From contig NZ_MVHD01000056.1 of NCBI RefSeq assembly GCF_002086635.1, forward strand, positions 1 through 34,304: DNA of 34,304 bases, in the 5' to 3' direction. The notes beneath the pieces are model-generated. The model was not told where the DNA came from. It made no database searches and saw only the letters and a list, made by a program, of their open reading frames with translations. Position 1 is the first letter of the stretch, and each line of letters starts with the position of its first letter. This stretch comes from Mycobacterium alsense (GTDB taxonomy: Bacteria; Actinomycetota; Actinomycetes; Mycobacteriales; Mycobacteriaceae). This document shows, one piece after another, positions 19,002 to 27,110 of this stretch. Made by a program: the position numbers and the translations under genes.

Positions 19002-20492
19002 ATGAATTTGTCGTCCCCCACCCTGACCAGGACCCGGACCCGCTGGTCTTCGGCGTCCACCGACGATCAATTCGTCGTGGAGAACCCGGCGACGGGCCAG
19101 ACCGTCACCGTCGTCCAGGGAGCCGGACCGGACGAGGTCGACCAGGCCGTGCGCCGGGCCCACGCCGCGCACCTGCGGTGGAAGCGGCGCCCGGCGCGAG
19201 AACGCGGGCGACACCTGCGCCAGGTCGCCGAGGTGCTCCGCGCCCACGCCGACGAGATCGCCGGGCTCGAGACGCTCGAGATGGGCAAGCCCATCACCCA
19301 GGCGCGCAACTTCGACGTGGAAGCCGCGATCGCCATCTTCGAGTACTTCGGCAGCCTGGTGGAGGTGCTGCCCAGCCAGGCCCGCGACTACGGCCCGGTG
19401 CTGGACCTGACCACGCTGGAGCCCTACGGGGTGATCGCCGCCATCGTGCCGTTCAACTGGCCGCCCATCCACACCGCCGGGAAGATCGCACCCGCGCTGG
19501 CCGTCGGGAACGCCGTCGTGCTCAAACCGCCGGAGCAGGCGCCGTCGGTGGTGCTGCGCATGGTCGAACTGATCCAGTCGGTCCTGCCGGACCGCGTGGT
19601 GGAGGCGGTGCCCGGCAAGGGCGAGGTGGGCGCCGCGCTGGCCGGGCACCGGTTGGTGGGCAAGGTGTCGTTCACCGGCTCGCCGAGGACGGGCGCGGCG
19701 GTGCTGCGGACCGCGGCGGGCAACCTCACCCCGGCGCTGATGGAACTCGGCGGGAAGAACCCGCTGCTGGTCTTCGACGACGCCAGCCTGCACGAGGCGC
19801 TGCTGGCCGCCATCGACGGCGGGTTCTTCAACCAGGGCGAGGCCTGCACCGCGGCATCGCGAATCCTGGTGCAGGACAACGTCTATGCGGACTTCGAGGC
19901 AAAGCTGTGCGCCGCGGTGGGCCGGCTGCGGGTGGGTGACGGCGCCGACCCCGCCACCGACGTCGGTCCGCTGGTCACCCGCGCCCAGCAGAAACAGGTC
20001 CTGGACTACCTCAGGATCGGCGAGGCCGAGGGCGCCCGCGTCGCGGCCCAGGCGGCGCTGCCCGACGACGCCCGGTTGGCCGACGGCTTCTACGTCGCGC
20101 CGACGGTCCTGACCGGCGTCACCCCGGCCATGCGGGTGGCCCGCGAGGAGATCTTCGGTCCCGTCGTCGCCCTCATGCCGTTCACCGACGAGGACGAGGC
20201 GGTGCGCATCGCCAACGCCACACCGTTCGGACTGGTCGCGGCGGTGTTCACGCAGGACAGCGACCGCGCGCTGCGGGTGAGCCGGCGGATCCGGGCCGGG
20301 ACCGTCTTCGTCAACAACTACCACCGGATCTCGCTCGGCACGGGCTTCGGCGGGGTCGGCCACAGCGGCTTCGGGCGCGAGCACGCCCAGGAGACGCTTT
20401 CGGAGTACGGGTACACCAAGACGATCCGGCTGGCCGCCAAGCGCGACGAACTGCCCTACTGGAGCGCCGCCGGCCGGGTGCTGGCCGGCTAG
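19002..20492 (+). CDS. NAD(P)-dependent aldehyde dehydrogenase
   Basis: A 496-residue member of the ALDH superfamily, which oxidises an aldehyde to the acid. The three catalytic landmarks are present: Asn152 in VPFNWP, general base Glu248 in MELGGKNP and nucleophile Cys282 in GEACTA. Cofactor-binding segments (VVLKPPEQAP, FTGSPRTG) and the C-terminal EEIFGPV and GFGGVGHSGFGRE are conserved. ATG 19002 is used; no strong ribosome binding site is visible. Its TAG overlaps the GTG of the following amidohydrolase by one base (TAGTG), so the two are an operon. It diverges from the LysR regulator. The substrate is unknown; the partner suggests an aromatic or semialdehyde pathway. Confidence 0.93.
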   Translation: MNLSSPTLTRTRTRWSSASTDDQFVVENPATGQTVTVVQGAGPDEVDQAVRRAHAAHLRWKRRPARERGRHLRQVAEVLRAHADEIAGLETLEMGKPITQARNFDVEAAIAIFEYFGSLVEVLPSQARDYGPVLDLTTLEPYGVIAAIVPFNWPPIHTAGKIAPALAVGNAVVLKPPEQAPSVVLRMVELIQSVLPDRVVEAVPGKGEVGAALAGHRLVGKVSFTGSPRTGAAVLRTAAGNLTPALMELGGKNPLLVFDDASLHEALLAAIDGGFFNQGEACTAASRILVQDNVYADFEAKLCAAVGRLRVGDGADPATDVGPLVTRAQQKQVLDYLRIGEAEGARVAAQAALPDDARLADGFYVAPTVLTGVTPAMRVAREEIFGPVVALMPFTDEDEAVRIANATPFGLVAAVFTQDSDRALRVSRRIRAGTVFVNNYHRISLGTGFGGVGHSGFGREHAQETLSEYGYTKTIRLAAKRDELPYWSAAGRVLAG

Positions 20493-21442
20493 TGAGGGTC
20501 CTGGCGCTCGAAGAGCATTACGCCACAACGGAATTCCTGAACGGCCCCGGTCGCTGGCTGGCTTCGCGCACCGGAATCGTCGAGCCGATCAGCGATCTGG
20601 GCGAAGGCCGCATCGCGGCGATGGACGACGGCGGCGTCGACGTGGCGGTGTTGTCGCTGGCCGCGCCGGGCGTCGAACAGCTGGAGGGTCCGGAGGCCGT
20701 CCGGTTGGCCCGCGCGTGCAACGACGAACTCGCGGCCGCGATCGGGCGGTACCCGGATCGGCTGGCGGGATTCGCCGCCCTGCCGATCAGCGCGCCGGAA
20801 GAGGCCGCCGACGAACTCGAGCGGGCGGTGCGCGGGCACGGCCTCGTCGGCGCGGTGATCAACGGGCACAGCCGGGGCCGGTACCTGGATGACCCCTTGT
20901 TCGACCCCGTCCTGGCGCGCGCGGCCGCGCTGCGGGTGCCGGTCTACCTGCACCCGACCGTCCCACCGCCGCGCGTCATCGAGGCCTGCTACGCGGGGTT
21001 CTCCGCGGAGGTGACGTTCACGCTGTCCACGGTGGGCTGGGGCTGGCACATCAACACGGGCACCCACGTGCTGCGCCTGATCCTCGGCGGCGTCTTCGAC
21101 CGCTACCCCGAGCTGCAGTTCATCATCGGGCACATGGGGGAGGCGACGTCGTTCATGCTGCCGCGCTTCGACGCGACGCTGAAACCGGAACTCACCGGGC
21201 TGCGGCACCCGGTCAGCGCCTATCTGCGGCGGAACCTGAACTACACCTTCGCCAACTTCAACGACCAGGCGACCTACGCCAACCTGATCGCCCAGGTCGG
21301 CGCCGGGCGGGTGTGCTTCTCGGCGGACCACCCGTTCGGGTCGATGCGCGCCGCCCGGGACTTCTTCGACGCCCTGCCGCTGAGCGCGCACGACCGGGCG
21401 CTCATCGGCCACCGCAACGCCGAGCGGCTGCTGGGCCTCTAG
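20492..21442 (+). CDS. Amidohydrolase-2 family protein, gamma-resorcylate decarboxylase-like
   Basis: 316 residues with the metal-dependent TIM-barrel signature of the ACMSD/gamma-resorcylate decarboxylase group. The start MRVLALEEHY carries the Glu7 and His9 metal ligands, as in the ALEEHF start of resorcylate decarboxylases. His154 is in YLHPT, His214 in IIGHMGE and Asp279 in FSADHPFG. Members usually perform non-oxidative decarboxylation of hydroxybenzoates or carboxyvanillate-type acids, or hydrolysis. GTG 20492 overlaps the ALDH stop. Together with the ALDH this suggests catabolism of an aromatic compound, which is inference; hydrolase function cannot be excluded. The stop overlaps convergently with the MobA-like gene. 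Confidence 0.87.
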   Translation: MRVLALEEHYATTEFLNGPGRWLASRTGIVEPISDLGEGRIAAMDDGGVDVAVLSLAAPGVEQLEGPEAVRLARACNDELAAAIGRYPDRLAGFAALPISAPEEAADELERAVRGHGLVGAVINGHSRGRYLDDPLFDPVLARAAALRVPVYLHPTVPPPRVIEACYAGFSAEVTFTLSTVGWGWHINTGTHVLRLILGGVFDRYPELQFIIGHMGEATSFMLPRFDATLKPELTGLRHPVSAYLRRNLNYTFANFNDQATYANLIAQVGAGRVCFSADHPFGSMRAARDFFDALPLSAHDRALIGHRNAERLLGL

Positions 21443-22032
21443 CGCGGCCCAGGGTTCGTCTCAGGTTCGTCGATGTCCTGCCCTCCGGCGAGGTCGCCGC
21501 AGTCGACGGCCTCGACGTCCCCCCGGTCGCGCAGGTACGCGCCCGCGCCCTGGTCCCCCGAGATCCGGGCCAGCACCCCGGGCCACTGCCGGCGCGCCAG
21601 CACCACCGGATGGCCGGGCCGGTCGCCGAAGTACGCGCGCGCCAGCCCGCTGGGCGAGGCCGCCGCGCGGGCCAGGACCCGCGCCACCACGTCCGGGCCG
21701 ACGTCGGGGGTGTCGACGACGTGCAGCACGGCGAAGTCGGCGTGCCTGCGGCCGGCCTCGGCCAGCCCGGCGCGTACCGACGCGCTCAGCCCGTCGGCCC
21801 AGTCCGGCGCGAGGACCGCGGCGGCCCCCGGCGGGGTGGCGACCTCCGCGGCACCCAAGACCACGACGACGTCGGCGCAGCCGCCGTCGCGCAGCGCGCC
21901 GACCGCGGTGTCCAGCCAGCCTTTAACCAGCACCTTCGGCTTGCCGTAGCGCCGTCCCGCGCCCGCGGCGAGCAACACCCCGACGTGGTGCGGGGCGCGG
22001 GGCGCCGAACCCATCGACTGCGATAACGGCAC
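21439..22032 (-). CDS. MobA-like molybdenum cofactor nucleotidyltransferase (MocA type)
   Basis: About 197 residues. The nucleotide-binding signature GVLLAAGAGRRYGKPKVLV marks the MobA-like NTP transferase family, with VLHVVDTPDVGPDVV as the metal-binding Asp segment and GHPVVLARRQWP further on. MocA-type members transfer CMP (or MobA members GMP) to molybdopterin. Placement head-to-head with a molybdenum hydroxylase operon, only about 50 bp away, supports cofactor maturation for that enzyme. Size and context resemble M. tuberculosis Rv0371c, which lies by a CO dehydrogenase-like cluster. Starts GTG 22032 and ATG 22014 are both possible. The last four bases overlap the convergent amidohydrolase gene. 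Confidence 0.82.
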   Translation of the reverse strand: MPLSQSMGSAPRAPHHVGVLLAAGAGRRYGKPKVLVKGWLDTAVGALRDGGCADVVVVLGAAEVATPPGAAAVLAPDWADGLSASVRAGLAEAGRRHADFAVLHVVDTPDVGPDVVARVLARAAASPSGLARAYFGDRPGHPVVLARRQWPGVLARISGDQGAGAYLRDRGDVEAVDCGDLAGGQDIDEPETNPGPR

Positions 22033-22085
22033 TCTCCTATGATGACATTCAGCTTCTCATCGAGCGACAACGAGATGGAGTGCCA
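22033..22085. promoter_or_regulatory. Divergent promoter region between MobA-like and molybdenum hydroxylase genes
   Basis: A 53-bp gap must hold start signals for both directions. GGAG at 22077-22080 is the ribosome binding site for ATG 22086. No convincing -10/-35 pair can be assigned by eye. Confidence 0.4.
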
Positions 22086-24407
22086 ATGTCGGAAACGATC
22101 GCGCCGCGGTACGCCGGAACCCGCGTCCAGCGGGTGGAGGACGGCCGGCTGCTGACCGGCCGCGGCGGCTTCGTCGACGACATCTCGCGGCCGGGCATGC
22201 TGCACGGCTGCTTCGTGCGCAGCCCCTTCGCGCGCGCGAAGATCAACGGAATCGACGCGTCGGCGGCGCTGGCGCTGCCCGGGGTGCGCGCGGTGTTCAC
22301 CGCCGCCGACCTCAACCCCGACGTCAAGGAGGCGTGGCACGCCGTCGCGGGCAAGGACGTCCCGGACACCCCGCGCCCGCCCCTGGCCGAGGGCGAGGCG
22401 AAGTTCGTCGGTGACCCCGTCGCGCTGATCGTCGCCGAGAGCCGGTATGTCGCCGAGGACGCGCTGGAACTGGTCGACGTCGACTACGAGCCGCTGCCCG
22501 CGATCACCGACTTCACCCGGGCGCAGTCGTCGGAGGTGTTGGTGCACGACACCTATGCGGCCAACGTCGCGGGCGGGATGGGCGGCGCACCGCCGGACGA
22601 AGAGGTCTTCGCCTCGGCGGCCTGCGTGGTGAAAGAGAACATCTACCAACAGATTTATGCTCCGGTGCCGATCGAGACCCGCGGCCTGGTGGCGGAGTGG
22701 GAGGCGGCCTCCGGCGAGCTCACCCTGTGGGCGTCGACGCAGACGCCGCACGAACTGCGGGCGTTCTGCGCGCGGCTGCTGGGCATTGCGGCGCAACGGG
22801 TCCGGGTCATCATGCGCGACACCGGGGGCGGCTTCGGCCAGAAGGTCGTCCCGATGCGCGAGGACATGTGCATCATGCTGGCCGCCCGCAAGGTGCCCGC
22901 GGCGCTGAAGTGGATCGAGGATCGGCGCGAGAACCTGATGTCGGCGGGCCAGGCCCGCCACGTAAACGGAACGGCGAGGCTGGCTTTCGACGACGAAGGC
23001 AACATCGCGGCGGCCGACATCGACTTCGTGCAGGACGTCGGCGCCTACCCGACGCCCTACCCGGTGCTGACCACGGCCGCCATCGGCATGTTCTTCCCCG
23101 GCCCCTACCGCGTGCCCAAGGCGAGCTTCAACTACCAGACGGTCTTCACCAACACCAGCGGCCTGGCCGCCTACCGCGGCCCCTGGCAGTACGAGACGCT
23201 GGCGCGCGAAATCCTGCTCGACATCGCCGCGCGCAAGATGGGCATCGACCCGATCGAACTGCGCCGCCGCAACCTGCTGCGCCGCGACGAGATGCCGTAC
23301 GTCAACCCCAACGGCATGCCCTACGACCACGTCGCGCCCAGCGAGACGTTCGAGCAGGCCGTGAAGATCCTCGACCACGAGGGGTTTCGCAAGGAGCAGC
23401 GCGACGCGCTCGCGCAGGGTCGCTATTTGGGGCTGGGATTCTCGGCCTACATCGAGCCGACCGGTGCGGCGACGGGCCACCTGGCCACCGAGGGCTGCAC
23501 CATGCGGATGGAGCCGACGGGCAAGATCAACGTCTACGTGAACGGCGGCTCGACCGGAAACAGCTTGGAAACCACCGTGATTCAGCTGACCGCGGACGCG
23601 CTGGGCGCCGACATCGACGATGTGTCCACCATCCAGGGCGACACCGCGATCACCCCGTACGGGGCGGGAACCCAGGGCAGCCGCAGCGGCCCGATGACCG
23701 CCGGGGCCGTCGCGGAGGCCGGGGGGATTCTGCGCGAGAAGATCGTGGCCCTGGCGGCGCATCACCTGAAGGTGGCCGAATCCGAAGTGACGCTGGCGCA
23801 TTCGACCGCCACGGTGCGGGGGGACCCGTCGAAGCAGGTGACCTTCGGCGAGCTGGCCTATACCGCCTACTACTCGCCGCAGGCGCTGCCGGCGGGTATG
23901 TCGCCCGAGCTGGAGGCGACCGCGCGCTACGTCGCCACGGCGCCCATCCTGTGGTCCAACGCCACGCACGCCTGCACCTGCGAGGTGGACGTGGCCACCG
24001 GCAAGGTCACGCTGCTGCGCTACATCGTCAGCGAGGACGTCGGGCCCATGATCAACCCGGCCATCGTGGAGGGCCAGATCGCCGGTGGCACGGTGCAGGG
24101 CATCGGCGGCGCGCTGATGGAGGAAATGGCCTACGACGAGGACGGCAACCCGCTGGCCACCACGTTCGTCGACTACCTGTTGCCCACGGCCACCGAGGTG
24201 CCGCCCATCGAGTTCGGCCACGTCGAGATCCCGGGCCCCGGGCCCGGCGGGTACAAGGGCGCCGGCGAGGGCGGGGCCATCGGCTCGGTGCCCGCGGTGA
24301 TCAACGCCATCAACGACGCGCTCGCTCCGCTGGGGGTCGCCATCACCCGGCTGCCGGCCAGCCCCGCCTCGATCGCGGCCCTGCTGGACGAGGCGGCGGG
24401 CCGATGA
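22086..24407 (+). CDS. Molybdenum hydroxylase large subunit (xanthine/CO dehydrogenase family)
   Basis: 773 residues, the molybdopterin-cytosine-dinucleotide catalytic subunit. The N-terminal hammerhead domain (RVEDGRLLTGRGGFVDD) is followed by TGGGFGQKV, a Moco-binding motif. The active-site loop is A362-Y-R-G-P-W367 and the catalytic glutamate is E728 in KGAGEGGAIG. True (form I) CO dehydrogenases carry AYxCSFR in this loop; its absence argues against CO oxidation. The substrate is probably an aldehyde or N-heterocycle/aromatic. ATG 22086 is chosen because GGAG lies five bases upstream; GTG 22080 is weaker. The stop overlaps the FAD-subunit start (ATGA). Confidence 0.93.
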   Translation: MSETIAPRYAGTRVQRVEDGRLLTGRGGFVDDISRPGMLHGCFVRSPFARAKINGIDASAALALPGVRAVFTAADLNPDVKEAWHAVAGKDVPDTPRPPLAEGEAKFVGDPVALIVAESRYVAEDALELVDVDYEPLPAITDFTRAQSSEVLVHDTYAANVAGGMGGAPPDEEVFASAACVVKENIYQQIYAPVPIETRGLVAEWEAASGELTLWASTQTPHELRAFCARLLGIAAQRVRVIMRDTGGGFGQKVVPMREDMCIMLAARKVPAALKWIEDRRENLMSAGQARHVNGTARLAFDDEGNIAAADIDFVQDVGAYPTPYPVLTTAAIGMFFPGPYRVPKASFNYQTVFTNTSGLAAYRGPWQYETLAREILLDIAARKMGIDPIELRRRNLLRRDEMPYVNPNGMPYDHVAPSETFEQAVKILDHEGFRKEQRDALAQGRYLGLGFSAYIEPTGAATGHLATEGCTMRMEPTGKINVYVNGGSTGNSLETTVIQLTADALGADIDDVSTIQGDTAITPYGAGTQGSRSGPMTAGAVAEAGGILREKIVALAAHHLKVAESEVTLAHSTATVRGDPSKQVTFGELAYTAYYSPQALPAGMSPELEATARYVATAPILWSNATHACTCEVDVATGKVTLLRYIVSEDVGPMINPAIVEGQIAGGTVQGIGGALMEEMAYDEDGNPLATTFVDYLLPTATEVPPIEFGHVEIPGPGPGGYKGAGEGGAIGSVPAVINAINDALAPLGVAITRLPASPASIAALLDEAAGR

Positions 24408-25312
24408 AGCCCGCCGCGTTCGACTACCACCGGCCCGACACCATCGAGGACGCGGTGGGCCTGCTGGCCGAGCTGGGCGATGACGCGAAGATCATCGCGG
24501 GCGGGCAGAGCCTGGTCCCGATGCTGTCGATGCGCCTGGCGTACTTCGACCACCTCATCGACATCTCCCGGCTGCCCGAGTTGCGGGGCATCGATCGCAG
24601 AGGTGACGAGCTGTGGATCGGGGCGGGAACCACCGAGGCCGTGGTGGGCGCCGACGACCAAGTGCGCCAATCGGTTCCGCTGCTGACCCGCGCGACGCCG
24701 TTCGTCGGGCACTTCCAGATCCGCAACCGCGGCACCCTGGGTGGCTCCATCGCCCACGCCGACGCCGCCGGCGAATACCCGGCGGTCGCGCTGACCCTCG
24801 ACGCGGCGATCGAGGTGCTCTCGCCGCGGGGCCGCCGCGAGATCGCCGCGGCGGACTTCTTCGTCGGCCTGTGGGAAACCACGATGGAGCCCGACGAGGT
24901 GCTGACCGGGGTCCGGTTCCCGGTGTGGAACGGCAGGTCCGGGTTCTCGATCCACGAATTCTCCCGTCGCCACGGCGATTTCGCGATCGCGGGCGCGCTG
25001 GTCGCCGTCTCGCTCGACGACAGTGACGGTCAGAACCGGGTGTCGCGCTGCGGGATCGGGCTGCTGGGCCTGGGCTCGACGCCCCGGCGCGCGACGGCGG
25101 CCGAGGCCGCGGTGATCGGCAAGCCGGTCGGCGAGCTGGTCGCCGAGGACATCGGCCGGGCCGCGATGGACGGGCTCGACGACGTACCGACCGACCTGCA
25201 GGGGTCGGCCGCCTACCGCACCCAGGTGGGCGAAACCATGGTCACGCGCGCCTGGACAGAAGCGCTCAATGAAGCCATCGACGACACAGCCCCGGGAGCA
25301 CGCGATGCATGA
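24404..25312 (+). CDS. Molybdenum hydroxylase FAD-binding (medium) subunit
   Basis: 302 residues starting MKPAAFDYHRPDTIEDAV, typical of CoxM/CutM subunits. FAD-binding motifs are AGGQSLVPML near residue 32 and NRGTLGGSIAHADAAGE near residue 108. It passes electrons from the iron-sulfur subunit to the acceptor. ATG 24404 overlaps the large-subunit stop (ATGA), and its own stop overlaps the small-subunit start by eight bases, so the three are tightly coupled. The frame is open far upstream but homology begins at this ATG. Confidence 0.94.
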   Translation: MKPAAFDYHRPDTIEDAVGLLAELGDDAKIIAGGQSLVPMLSMRLAYFDHLIDISRLPELRGIDRRGDELWIGAGTTEAVVGADDQVRQSVPLLTRATPFVGHFQIRNRGTLGGSIAHADAAGEYPAVALTLDAAIEVLSPRGRREIAAADFFVGLWETTMEPDEVLTGVRFPVWNGRSGFSIHEFSRRHGDFAIAGALVAVSLDDSDGQNRVSRCGIGLLGLGSTPRRATAAEAAVIGKPVGELVAEDIGRAAMDGLDDVPTDLQGSAAYRTQVGETMVTRAWTEALNEAIDDTAPGARDA

Positions 25313-25790
25313 ACAACCGATCCAGTTGTCGGTGAACGGCACTCCGATCACGGCCACCGTCGAACCGCGCATGACGCTGGCGGACTTCCTGCGCGAAAAG
25401 TGCGGCCTGACCGGGACCCATCTCGGCTGCGAGCACGGGTCGTGCGGCGCCTGCACGGTGCTGGTGGACGGCGACGCGGTGCGGTCGTGCCTGATGTTCG
25501 CGGTCCAGGCGGACGGCCTGGAGGTGACGACGGTCGAGGGGATCGCGTCGCCGGACGGGACCCTGTCGCCCGTGCAGGCGGCGCTGCGGGAGTGCCACGG
25601 GCTGCAATGCGGTTTCTGCACACCGGGTTTTGTGATGTCGCTGACCGCGCTGCTGCGCGACAACCCCGACCCCACCGACGACGAGATCCGCGAGGGCCTG
25701 TCCGGGAACTTCTGCCGCTGCACCGGCTATCAGGGCATCGTGGCGGCCGCGCATCGGGCCGCGGAGCTGCAGTCGGTCACGCAGCGGTAA
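25305..25790 (+). CDS. Molybdenum hydroxylase [2Fe-2S] (small) subunit
   Basis: 161 residues. The plant-type ferredoxin cluster is held by Cys42, Cys47, Cys50 and Cys62 (CEHGSCGAC). The second cluster is held by Cys102, Cys105, Cys137 and Cys139 (CGFC, CRC), as in CoxS/CutS subunits. It carries electrons from the molybdenum site to FAD. I start at ATG 25305, supported by GGGAG about six bases upstream; ATG 25269 lies deep inside the FAD gene. The order large-FAD-[2Fe-2S] differs from the medium-small-large order of classical cox clusters. Confidence 0.94.
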   Translation: MHEQPIQLSVNGTPITATVEPRMTLADFLREKCGLTGTHLGCEHGSCGACTVLVDGDAVRSCLMFAVQADGLEVTTVEGIASPDGTLSPVQAALRECHGLQCGFCTPGFVMSLTALLRDNPDPTDDEIREGLSGNFCRCTGYQGIVAAAHRAAELQSVTQR

Positions 25791-25853
25791 ACCTGCGCCA
25801 TCGGCTCGGCATCGATAGGGCCCTGCTTACAGTAACTTTCACCGCTCCTTGCG

Positions 25854-25878
25854 TACTCTTGAGCGCTGAATCTGAGTA
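25854..25878. repeat. Inverted repeat upstream of the LpqJ-like gene
   Basis: TACTC and GAGTA arms are separated by 15 bases that contain a near-palindrome, TTGAGCGCTGAA. It lies 16 bp before the GTG start in a 103-bp promoter region, so it could be an operator or part of a 5' hairpin. Confidence 0.3.
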
Positions 25879-25893
25879 TTTCGGGAGCGGCGG

Positions 25894-26487
25894 GTGCAGT
25901 TATCGCGGAAGGCACGGTTGAGCCTGGCCGGGGGCTCGCTGGTGCTCGTCCCCCTGCTGGCCAGCCCCGCCTTGATCGACGCCTGCAGCTCCACCATCGA
26001 GGGCAAGCCCGTCGCCGCGCCCGGGGCCGGACCGGTCGAACCGACCTTCCCCACGCCGCGGCCGAGCACGGCGACGCCGGCCCCGGGGATCGCCGCCCCG
26101 CCGGGTCCCGTCGGCCCGAGCACCCCGACCACGCCGCCGGCGGGCTCCATCCCGCTGCCGCCCGACCCCAACGGCTACGTCTTCATCGAGACCAAGTCCG
26201 GCCAGACGCGCTGCCAGATCAACAAGGACGCCGTCGGCTGCGAGGCGCCGTTCACCAACTCGCCCCTGCAGGACGGCGAGCACGCCAACGGCGTGAACAT
26301 CAGCGCCGGCGGCAACGTGCAGTGGGTGCTGGGCAACCTGGGCGCCATCCCGACCGTGACGATCGACTACAAGACGTACGCGGCGCAGGGCTGGACGATC
26401 AACGCGACCGAAGAGGGGACGCGCTTCACCAACGACCACACCGGCCACGGCATGTTCGTCAGCGTCGAGAAGGTCACGACGTTCTGA
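25894..26487 (+). CDS. Exported LpqJ-like protein (putative lipoprotein)
   Basis: 197 residues. A basic start (MQLSRKAR) and a hydrophobic stretch (LSLAGGSLVLVPLLASPAL) form an export signal ending at Cys31. The residues before this Cys are I-D-A; the Asp at -2 is unusual for a lipobox, so lipidation is uncertain. A Pro/Thr-rich linker (residues 40-90) leads to a compact domain with a Cys pair (TRCQINKDAVGC) and TGHGMFVSVE near the end. I recall the same layout in M. tuberculosis LpqJ (Rv0344c), and position and strand agree with that. GTG 25894 has GGGAG about six bases upstream. First gene of the envelope cluster; function unknown. Confidence 0.82.
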   Translation: MQLSRKARLSLAGGSLVLVPLLASPALIDACSSTIEGKPVAAPGAGPVEPTFPTPRPSTATPAPGIAAPPGPVGPSTPTTPPAGSIPLPPDPNGYVFIETKSGQTRCQINKDAVGCEAPFTNSPLQDGEHANGVNISAGGNVQWVLGNLGAIPTVTIDYKTYAAQGWTINATEEGTRFTNDHTGHGMFVSVEKVTTF

Positions 26488-26522
26488 GCGGGCAGGAAAG
26501 CGGTGTAAGTACCATCGGTTCC

Positions 26523-27083
26523 GTGGCACGCAACGGCCCACCCGAGGATTTCCACAACCAGCAGACGCAGTACGCGGACTACGGCGCCCCGGGCGGACCC
26601 CCGCCACCCGGGGGGGCACCGCCGCCCGCTGCGGAGACGCCGCCTGAACAGGTGGAACCGCCCGAGGCGTTCGACGCGTTCGGCGCGGAACCCGAGCCCA
26701 CCCCGTGGTATCGCAGGCCCGCCGGGATCATCGCCTGGGTTGTCGCGGTCCTGACCCTGCTCGCGCTGATCGTCTACGGGCTCATGCAGCTCATCCAGGG
26801 CGGCCAGGGCACCGGCCCCGCCCCGAGCACCAGCAGCACCACGCCGGCGACGACCACCCCGACGTCGTCGGCGCCGAGCGCCACGACCACCCCGCAAACC
26901 ACGCCCTCGTCGGAGCCACCCACCAGCAGCGCCGTCGAGCCGCCCGCGCAGCAGCCGACGCAGCAGCCCACGCAGCGGCCCACCCAGCAGCCCACGCATC
27001 GGCATCATCTGCCGCCCCTTCCGCCGGTGATCACCATTCCCGGGGTGCCGAATCCGGTCACGCTGCCGCCCGGTCTCCGGTGA
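26523..27083 (+). CDS. Single-pass membrane protein with Pro/Thr/Gln-rich outer tail
   Basis: About 186 residues, not assigned to a named family. The N-terminal 60 residues are Pro/Gly/Glu-rich and probably cytosolic. P-W62-Y-R-R then precedes one membrane helix (GIIAWVVAVLTLLALIVYGL, about 67-86). The outer tail is Ser/Thr/Pro-rich with QQPTQQPTQRPTQQP repeats. It ends ITIPGVPNPVTLPPGLR. GTG 26523 is the start that fits; an open frame extends upstream into the previous gene but has no better start signal. It lies 35 bp after the LpqJ-like gene and 27 bp before the Hsp70-like gene. The tail resembles cell-wall-spanning linkers; any role is inference. Confidence 0.75.
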   Translation: MARNGPPEDFHNQQTQYADYGAPGGPPPPGGAPPPAAETPPEQVEPPEAFDAFGAEPEPTPWYRRPAGIIAWVVAVLTLLALIVYGLMQLIQGGQGTGPAPSTSSTTPATTTPTSSAPSATTTPQTTPSSEPPTSSAVEPPAQQPTQQPTQRPTQQPTHRHHLPPLPPVITIPGVPNPVTLPPGLR

Positions 27084-27110
27084 CCGGTCCCAACTGGTCG
27101 CGTGTGCGCG

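Noticed and set aside
22086..24407. Carbon monoxide dehydrogenase (CoxL form I)
   Set aside because: The active-site loop lacks the cysteine-containing A-Y-x-C-S-F-R motif.
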